A DNA stretch of 19,048 nucleotides from an uncultured Oscillospiraceae bacterium (GTDB taxonomy: Bacteria > Bacillota > Clostridia > Oscillospirales > Ruminococcaceae), in assembly GCA_900552945.1 (NCBI GenBank), contig USBI01000035.1, positions 1-19,048 of the forward strand, read 5' to 3'. Position 1 is the first letter of the stretch. Each line of letters starts with the position of its first letter. Made by a program: the position numbers and the translations under genes. This document shows positions 14,149 through 19,048 of this stretch, piece by piece. The notes below the pieces were generated by a model. That model ran no database searches, was not told the origin of the DNA, and was given only the letters and a program-made list of their open reading frames with translations.

Positions 14149-15423
14149 ATGCCATCGAAAGTAGTAGTCGGCGTACAATGGGGCGACGAGGGAAAGGGAA
14201 AAATCATTGATATTCTCGCTTCCCGCGCGGATGTTGTTGTCCGTTCCCAGGGCGGAAACAATGCCGGCCACACCGTAAAAAGCGGAGGAGAGGTCTACAA
14301 GCTTCATCTCATCCCATCCGGCATCCTCTACAAAGGCACCAAATGCTACATCGGCTGCGGCGTCGTCATTGACCCGCAGGACATTTTAAAGGAGATCGAC
14401 TCCCTCACCGAACGCGGCGTGAGCGTTGAAAATCTTCGCATCGACCCGCGCGCACACGTCATCATGCCGTGGCACCGCAAGCTGGACGGGCTGAGCGAAA
14501 AAGCGCTGGGCAGCAACCAGATCGGCACCACCGGCCGCGGAATCGGCCCCTGCTACATGGATAAATACGAACGCTCGGGCATCCGCATTTACGACCTGGT
14601 TCATCCGGAACTGTTTGAGAAAAAGGCCAAAGCGGTCGGCGCACTCAAAAACAAGATCATCACCCGCATTTATGACGGCGAAGCGCTGGATGTTGACGCC
14701 ATCATTGCCGAATACAACGAATACGGCCGCCGTTTGGCTCCGTTCGTAGATGATGTTTCGGTGCTCACCTACAACGCGCTCAAAGAAAACAAAGAAGTGC
14801 TGTTCGAAGGCGCGCAGGCGACCCTGCTCGACATCGACGTGGGAACCTATCCGTTCGTCACCTCCTCCCACCCGCTGGCAGGCGGCGTGACTGTCGGTTC
14901 CGGCGTTGGCCCAACTGTGATTGACGAGGTCATCGGCGTGGCAAAAGCATACACCACCCGTGTAGGCGCAGGCCCGTTCCCGACCGAGCTGTTTGACGAG
15001 CTGGGTGACACCATCCGCAACCGCGGAAACGAATTCGGCACCACCACCGGCCGCCCAAGACGTACCGGCTGGTTTGACGCGGTCATCCTCCGCCATGCGG
15101 TACGCGCAAACGGCTTGACGGCTCTTGCCATCAACAAGTTTGACACCTTGAGCGACATCGGCAACCTGAAGGTCTGTGTGGCCTACAAACGTCCGGACGG
15201 TTCTCTTATGAAAGAATATCCGTGCGATATCAATGAACTGGAAGGCTGCGAGCCGGTTTACGAAGAACTGCCCGGCTTCACCGGTGACCTTTCGGTCTGC
15301 AAGAGCTATGACGAACTTCCGGAAACCTGCAAAAACTACATCTCTTTCCTGGAAGAGCTTTGCGGCTGCCCGATCAAAATGGTCGGCATCGGCCCGGACC
15401 GTTCCCAGATCCTCGAACGGTAA
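14149..15423 (+). CDS. purA: Adenylosuccinate synthetase
   Basis: A 424-residue cytoplasmic enzyme that joins IMP and aspartate using GTP to give adenylosuccinate, the first committed step from IMP to AMP. All signatures are present: QWGDEGKGK (10-18) with catalytic Asp13, NNAGHT with catalytic His41, TTGRGIGPCYMDK, GAQATLLDID, and TTTGRPRRTGWFD. Length is normal. The ATG at 14149 follows AAAAGGGG by about 7 bases; the frame opens earlier at 14077 but has no ribosome site there. It is transcribed divergently from the spoVA operon and ends at its own terminator. Confidence 0.98.
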   Translation: MPSKVVVGVQWGDEGKGKIIDILASRADVVVRSQGGNNAGHTVKSGGEVYKLHLIPSGILYKGTKCYIGCGVVIDPQDILKEIDSLTERGVSVENLRIDPRAHVIMPWHRKLDGLSEKALGSNQIGTTGRGIGPCYMDKYERSGIRIYDLVHPELFEKKAKAVGALKNKIITRIYDGEALDVDAIIAEYNEYGRRLAPFVDDVSVLTYNALKENKEVLFEGAQATLLDIDVGTYPFVTSSHPLAGGVTVGSGVGPTVIDEVIGVAKAYTTRVGAGPFPTELFDELGDTIRNRGNEFGTTTGRPRRTGWFDAVILRHAVRANGLTALAINKFDTLSDIGNLKVCVAYKRPDGSLMKEYPCDINELEGCEPVYEELPGFTGDLSVCKSYDELPETCKNYISFLEELCGCPIKMVGIGPDRSQILER

Positions 15424-15439
15424 GGCAAATGATACAAAC

Positions 15440-15480
15440 AAAACCTCTTTCCCGTGTTGTACGGGAAAGAGGTTTTTTCT
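15440..15480 (+). terminator. Terminator of purA
   Basis: A perfect 15-bp stem (15441-15455 with 15461-15475; AAACCTCTTTCCCGT and its complement) with loop GTTGT runs into a T-rich tail. It starts 17 bases after the purA stop. Confidence 0.95.
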
Positions 15481-15733
15481 TTATACTGTGTACCGCAGAA
15501 TCTCGCGGCCGAAAAACGTGTGCCAATGCTGAAACAAGCCGGTCATCCTCTCCGGTTGGAAGGAATCACGAAAGAATGTGCCGCCGGCAAATGCCAAAAA
15601 ACATAAAACAATCGTTTGACACCCACCGACCACTCTGAAAGAGGTGCGGGCGGTTTACGTCGTTGTTTGTCCCGGTTTGCGGTTTGCCGCGGGAGTCCGC
15701 ATACTGCAAAACGGAAGGATTTCCGCAGAAAAT

Positions 15734-15762
15734 AAAAACGGCAGGTAAACCCTGCCGTTTTT
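15734..15762 (-). terminator. Terminator of the Q-rich-tail membrane protein gene
   Basis: A 12-bp perfect stem (15734-15745 with 15751-15762; core ACGGCAGG / CCTGCCGT) with a 5-base loop, and T residues on the - strand side. It lies just beyond the stop of the membrane protein gene. Confidence 0.9.
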
Positions 15763-15768
15763 GTGTGT

Positions 15769-16575
15769 TTATTCTTTCGGAGCGGAACCATTGTCAGACT
15801 CATCATCGTTCCAGAGCTGCTGTTCCACCATCGGAGCTTGCTGCGGAGCATTGTACTGCTGCGCCTGATACGTCTGCTGGGGCTGCTGCGGCTGATATGC
15901 CGCCTGCTGCTGGTACATATAATTCAAATACGCCGCCGACTGGCTTGGATTTTTACGCACCGCGAACAAACAGGGGCCGATGGCATACTTCACGAAGATG
16001 CACAGCACAATCATCAGGCCGCAGTTGCGGGGCGAATAATCTTTGTAAATCACATACAGCGCCCGGTACAGGAACACGATGTAAAGGACCGCGAGTGTAA
16101 TGATAATCGCCGAACTGATGAGGACCACCGCTACTGAAGTTGCCGGGTCGTAATAATAATCTTCGCGGTAATACTGGTATGCGGCAAACTGGACCAAAAA
16201 CTGAACCGCTGTAGGCAGGTAAACGAGAAGGCCAAACGAAGCGGCATAAGCAAACACGCGGTAGACCGGCAAACAGACGCGTTTGCGGGTAAACGAACCG
16301 TTCACCGCGCCGATCTCATCTGCCAGGCGCCCGATGAGATAATAGTTTGCAATGGGCACCCACGCAAGCCACGCGACTTTAAGCCGGTGCTGGCGTGCCA
16401 TGCTAAACAGGCCGATGCCCTGAAATACATAGCAAAAAAGGCTAAATGCAATGCTCAAACAGTAACAGAGCAACGCGAAAGTGGTTATGGTAAAGCCATC
16501 CCACAATGTAACAGTCTGATTAAAAAACTCCGAAAAATCATACGGTTGAAACTCATAGACTGGCCACAGGCTCAT
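15769..16575 (-). CDS. Multi-pass membrane protein with Gln/Pro/Tyr-rich C-terminal tail
   Basis: A 268-residue protein with four to five predicted membrane helices: about 30-55, 66-84, 108-130, 150-175 and 185-205. The last ~60 residues are low-complexity, rich in Gln, Pro, Tyr and Ala (YMYQQQAAYQPQQPQQ), and end in an acidic stretch. A tail of this kind is probably disordered. Between the first helices the pattern 'WLAWVPIANYYLIGRLADE' resembles small membrane proteins common in clostridia, without known function. The start ATG follows AAAGGGGGAT, and a strong sigma-A promoter lies further upstream. I do not recognise a named family and assign no function. Confidence 0.85.
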   Translation of the reverse strand: MSLWPVYEFQPYDFSEFFNQTVTLWDGFTITTFALLCYCLSIAFSLFCYVFQGIGLFSMARQHRLKVAWLAWVPIANYYLIGRLADEIGAVNGSFTRKRVCLPVYRVFAYAASFGLLVYLPTAVQFLVQFAAYQYYREDYYYDPATSVAVVLISSAIIITLAVLYIVFLYRALYVIYKDYSPRNCGLMIVLCIFVKYAIGPCLFAVRKNPSQSAAYLNYMYQQQAAYQPQQPQQTYQAQQYNAPQQAPMVEQQLWNDDESDNGSAPKE

Positions 16576-16642
16576 AAAAAATCCCCCTTTACGCCAAACC
16601 CTTTTCCTTTATTTGGGATACTCTCCCCCTCAGGTCGCCCCC

Positions 16643-16671
16643 ATTATAGCACAGCCGATTTGAAAAAGCAA
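16643..16671 (-). promoter_or_regulatory. Sigma-A promoter of the membrane protein gene
   Basis: On the - strand TTGCTT (16666-16671) is followed after 17 bases by a perfect TATAAT (16643-16648), with TG one base before the -10 box. The leader is about 60 bases. Confidence 0.75.
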
Positions 16672-16714
16672 TCACAGGAAAACGCCCGGAGATTTTCAAC
16701 AATTTTTCTTTTCC

Positions 16715-16743
16715 TTGCAAACCAACAAGCTGATTGTTACAAT
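16715..16743 (+). promoter_or_regulatory. Sigma-A promoter of the frameshifted kinase gene
   Basis: TTGCAA (16715-16720) and TACAAT (16738-16743) are separated by exactly 17 bases. It is divergent from the membrane protein promoter and leaves a leader of about 35 bases before the ATG at 16784. Confidence 0.65.
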
Positions 16744-16783
16744 GGAAGCAACGAGTCATGTCCATAAAAGAGGGGGCTGCAGC

Positions 16784-17667
16784 ATGGATTTTAAAAACGC
16801 GCCTTTATTTGCGCAGGGAAATACCGCGGAAACCTTTTCGCTGGATGAAACCAGAGTCCTCAAGCTGTATAAAAAAGAATGGGGAAACAAGCCTGCGAAC
16901 GGGAATACCGCTCCACCAAAGCGGTGTCGGAACTGCTCGAATGTGTCCCTGCCGTATATGAAATGGTGGAACAGGATGGCCGTTACGGAATCGTATTCGA
17001 AAAAATTTCCGGAACAGATATGCTTCAGGCTGTTACAGAGCACCCATCTCAGCTTGAGCGGTTTGCTTCAGCACTTGCCGACTACCATCTCGCAATCCAA
17101 AAGGCTGTGGATATTTCCGACCTTCCTCTGCTGAAAGACTGTTTAAAACGCAACATCCTGCGCACAGACGATTTGACCGAACAGGAAAAACACACGGTAC
17201 TCAATTGCCTGCAAGCCTTGCCGGACGGAAATAAGCTCTGTCATATGGACCTTCATCCGGAGAATGTCATACTTCGTCACGGTAACCCTGTGATTCTTGA
17301 CTGGATGACCGCCTGCGTGGGGGACCGCTGTGCCGATGCAGCGAGAACCTGCCTGCTCATCCTGTATCCGGAAATGCCGCGCGGCGGCTGGCTGCAAAAG
17401 CGTGCGTTTTCCCTGCTAAAAAGGCGGTTTCTGCACGGTTATTTAAAGCAGTATAAACAAAAAAGCGGCGTTTGCCAAGAGCAGATCGACGCCTGGAAAA
17501 TCCCCATCCTTGCCGCGCGGCTTTCGGAATGGATCACGCCGGGAGAAAAGCAGAGGATTCTTTCAGACCTGAGAAAACAACTGCGCCGTCGCCCGCAAAT
17601 CATAAACCCCGGTCGGAATTATTTATTCCGACCGGGGTTTTCGCTGGGTATCATCCTATTGTTTTAA
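16784..17667 (+). pseudogene. Aminoglycoside-phosphotransferase-family kinase, split by a -1 frameshift
   Basis: The ATG at 16784 follows AGAGGGGG and encodes a plausible kinase N-terminus (MDFKNAPLFAQGNTAETFSL, then VLKLYKKEWG). That frame then turns into unrelated sequence. The rest of the kinase lies in another frame from about 16880: 'CEREYRSTKAVSELLE', then YGIVFEKISGTDML, the catalytic loop CHMDLHPENVIL, and the metal-binding VILDW. One missing base in or near GGGGAAA (16881-16887), or slippage on the A6 run (16871-16876), would join them. The family phosphorylates small molecules; here it is an APH/choline-kinase-like enzyme of unknown substrate. The C-terminus runs through a terminator hairpin and looks extended. 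It is a real mutation or a sequencing error; promoter and ribosome site are intact. Confidence 0.75.
17604..17641. terminator. Terminator-like hairpin inside the 3' end of the kinase frame
   Basis: A perfect 16-bp stem (17604-17619 with 17625-17640) with loop TATTT and a short T run (17638-17641). It could serve both convergent genes, although the U tract is short in either direction. It lies upstream of the kinase stop at 17665. Confidence 0.75.
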
Positions 17668-18728
17668 GAAAGAACATACACCTTAACGGTTTTCGCGCCA
17701 AACCGGCAGCTGTCTCCATAGGTGTTAAAGAAACAGTCAACCAGTACACGGCCGTCCATCAATGCCGTTCCGGTATCCGCCGCAACAGCGTATCCATAAA
17801 TATAGCTTCCGTCAGCCGATGTAATATACAGCTTGGTTCCATATGGGATGATGTTAGGATCGACCGCCACAGAACCCTGCACCAGCCGCTGGCCGGAAGC
17901 ACCGCGCACATTGACACGGCTGGAGCTATACGCCGTTGCCTTGCCAGTTAGCACCTTGCTGTAATTTGCCGGCACACCGTTTTCGTCCACAACAAATCCC
18001 TCCGGAGGAATAATGTCGGAAGCGATCTGCTTCGGGTTGGTGCCGACCGTCTGTCTCTGATTGACCGGCTGAGAAACGACCTGTGTATCCAGCAGTTCGG
18101 TGGAAGCCACTTCGCCGTCTACCAGCATCTGTTCATAAGTCGCGACCTGTTTGCCTTCTTGACCCACCTGGGTGACAATGGTCTTCCCTTTGGAGAGCGC
18201 GTAGGTTTCGGTCGTCTCAACCTCAAACGGGATGGCGGTTTCTTCGGTAACTGTCTGATAGGTCACACGGTTGATGACGATATCCATACCGGACACCGCT
18301 TCCTCATACGGAGAAACATTGATTAAGTCGTCATCATTTAACACAACATCTGCTTTATCAAGCGCGTCGCCGACTGTTCCGCGGGTCATGGTCACTTCCG
18401 TAGCCGTTCCGTCCGCGGTGATATTCACTGTAAACGCACGGTAGATGGTGATGCTGGCTTCTCCGTCCTCAAAACCGGAAAAGATGATCTCATCCTGCGG
18501 AGAGAATTCAACCTGTTCACGGGTGAGGATCTGTCTTGCTGTCAATGAACTGTCTGTCGTATAGAACTTTAATACGTCCTCATCATCGTAAATGTAAACA
18601 ACGTTTGTCGCGTAGGTGATACCGGTCAGGGTAGTCACAGACAACATTGCAATTACGACCGCCAGAGCGATGCCGCGGATGGAAAACCGGGTGCGGAACG
18701 CTTCCAGCTTTTGCAGGAAAGTATGCAT
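17664..18728 (-). CDS. Cell-wall protein with DUF348, G5 and 3D domains (YabE/Rpf-like)
   Basis: A 354-residue exported protein. Residues 1-41 form a signal/anchor segment (GIALAVVIAMLSVTTL). Two DUF348 units follow (about 42-98 and 99-158), then a G5 domain (about 159-215, 'YQTVTEETAIPFEVETTETY'), a linker, and a C-terminal 3D domain (about 262-354). The 3D domain holds the acidic residues expected for its lytic-transglycosylase-like site in VAVDP, VAADTG and GRVLVD. This is the YabE layout, associated with peptidoglycan remodelling and resuscitation factors. Two cysteines flank the final acidic motif (VDCFF and DSCRFG). The start follows AAAAGGAG, and a perfect consensus promoter drives it. 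It converges on the broken kinase, overlapping its stop by two bases. Confidence 0.94.
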   Translation of the reverse strand: MHTFLQKLEAFRTRFSIRGIALAVVIAMLSVTTLTGITYATNVVYIYDDEDVLKFYTTDSSLTARQILTREQVEFSPQDEIIFSGFEDGEASITIYRAFTVNITADGTATEVTMTRGTVGDALDKADVVLNDDDLINVSPYEEAVSGMDIVINRVTYQTVTEETAIPFEVETTETYALSKGKTIVTQVGQEGKQVATYEQMLVDGEVASTELLDTQVVSQPVNQRQTVGTNPKQIASDIIPPEGFVVDENGVPANYSKVLTGKATAYSSSRVNVRGASGQRLVQGSVAVDPNIIPYGTKLYITSADGSYIYGYAVAADTGTALMDGRVLVDCFFNTYGDSCRFGAKTVKVYVLS

Positions 18729-19048
18729 TCAATAACTCCTTTTTGACCGATTTAGAAATCTTTTGTTACGATTGTAACCGATTTGTAGCTATTATATTCA
18801 CAAAAAGAGGCAATGTCAAACATTCTGCAAACGCTCATTTTGGTTAAATTGACGAACCGCCGGAAGGATTCTTGGAGAAATAGAGCCCGTTTTAACGGGG
18901 AAAAATAGAATTTCATGTCAAATAATAGCATTTTTCTTTTAAACTTTTGATATATTCACCAAATCGGCAAAATGAATTTTATTGTGCGTTTTGTGTAAAA
19001 AAGCAATGTTATATCTTTTTTAATTATACGTTTTACACATAAACATAT
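18729..19048. other. AT-rich region upstream of the G5/3D gene, no gene
   Basis: This 320-bp stretch holds the promoter of the G5/3D gene (18791-18819), a small hairpin in its leader (18765-18778), a short palindrome CCCGTTTTAACGGG (18886-18899), and AT-rich sequence to the window end. A further leftward TATAAT at 19023-19028 has its -35 region outside the window. No coding frame is supported. Confidence 0.7.
18791..18819 (-). promoter_or_regulatory. Perfect consensus sigma-A promoter of the G5/3D gene
   Basis: On the - strand TTGACA (18814-18819) and TATAAT (18791-18796) are exactly 17 bases apart, matching the full consensus. The leader is about 56 bases and contains an inverted repeat GTTAC / GTAAC (18765-18778) flanked by two copies of ACCGATTT (18746-18753 and 18777-18784). 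Confidence 0.85.

Larger units (their letters stand above)
15424..15768. other. Gene-poor gap between purA and a membrane protein gene
   Basis: This 345-bp gap holds a terminator at each end (15440-15480 and 15734-15762). The ~250 bases between them contain only overlapping short open frames without ribosome sites. I see no tRNA, promoter pair or known RNA fold. Confidence 0.7.

Noticed and set aside
14386..15441. 351-residue - strand frame opposite purA
   Set aside because: Antisense to a complete adenylosuccinate synthetase, without start signals, and reaching into the terminator.
15616..15621. TTGACA as a -35 box in the gap after purA
   Set aside because: No -10-like hexamer occurs 16-18 bases downstream and no gene follows on that strand.
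15543..15851. 102-residue - strand frame covering the gap after purA
   Set aside because: It overlaps the membrane protein gene and crosses a strong terminator, with no ribosome site or recognisable motif.
16871..16877. AAAAAAG as a programmed -1 frameshift heptamer
   Set aside because: The zero frame reads AAA AAA G, not A AAA AAG, so it is out of phase for classical tandem slippage. Transcript slippage on A6 remains possible.

Overview
The window looks like a stretch of chromosome from a spore-forming, anaerobic-type Firmicute, most likely a clostridial lineage related to Oscillospiraceae/Ruminococcaceae. The main reasons are a three-gene spoVAC-spoVAD-spoVAE operon behind a forespore-type promoter, a G5/3D cell-wall protein, AGGAGG-type ribosome binding sites, sigma-A promoters with TG-extended -10 boxes, and many strong Rho-independent terminators. 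The taxonomic placement is inference. The first 33 bases are not biological: they match the Illumina Nextera read-1 adapter with its Tn5 mosaic end. The left edge is therefore an untrimmed contig end.

Left part (34-2335): three tandem paralogous genes on the + strand encode exported, membrane-anchored or lipoprotein-like proteins of unknown function. Copies 1 and 2 share a 498-bp exact repeat that flanks a diverged segment. Only copy 1 keeps a lipobox cysteine. This is the least ordinary part of the window.

Middle-left (2486-7148): three genes on the - strand encode a MATE-family efflux transporter, an iron-type alcohol dehydrogenase, and a Na+/phosphate symporter with a C-terminal PhoU-like region. 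Hairpin terminators separate them.

Middle (7411-11358): four genes on the + strand encode an alpha/beta-hydrolase esterase, a creatininase-family metal amidohydrolase, a small two-helix DUF6199-like membrane protein, and a GH13 alpha-glucosidase. The glucosidase has Thr directly after its nucleophile, which points to alpha-1,4 preference. No transporter or regulator accompanies them.

Middle-right (11469-13994): spoVAC-spoVAD-spoVAE and a two-CBS-domain protein run on the - strand with short gaps and a shared terminator. A good sigma-F/sigma-G-like promoter precedes them. SpoVA proteins move dipicolinic acid during sporulation and germination; the CBS protein is an unusual passenger. purA (adenylosuccinate synthetase) diverges from this operon.

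Right part (15424-19048): a multi-pass membrane protein with a Gln/Pro/Tyr-rich tail (-), an aminoglycoside-phosphotransferase-type kinase broken by one frameshift (+), and a G5/3D-domain cell-wall protein (-) under a perfect consensus sigma-A promoter. No tRNA, rRNA, CRISPR array, insertion sequence or phage gene was seen.
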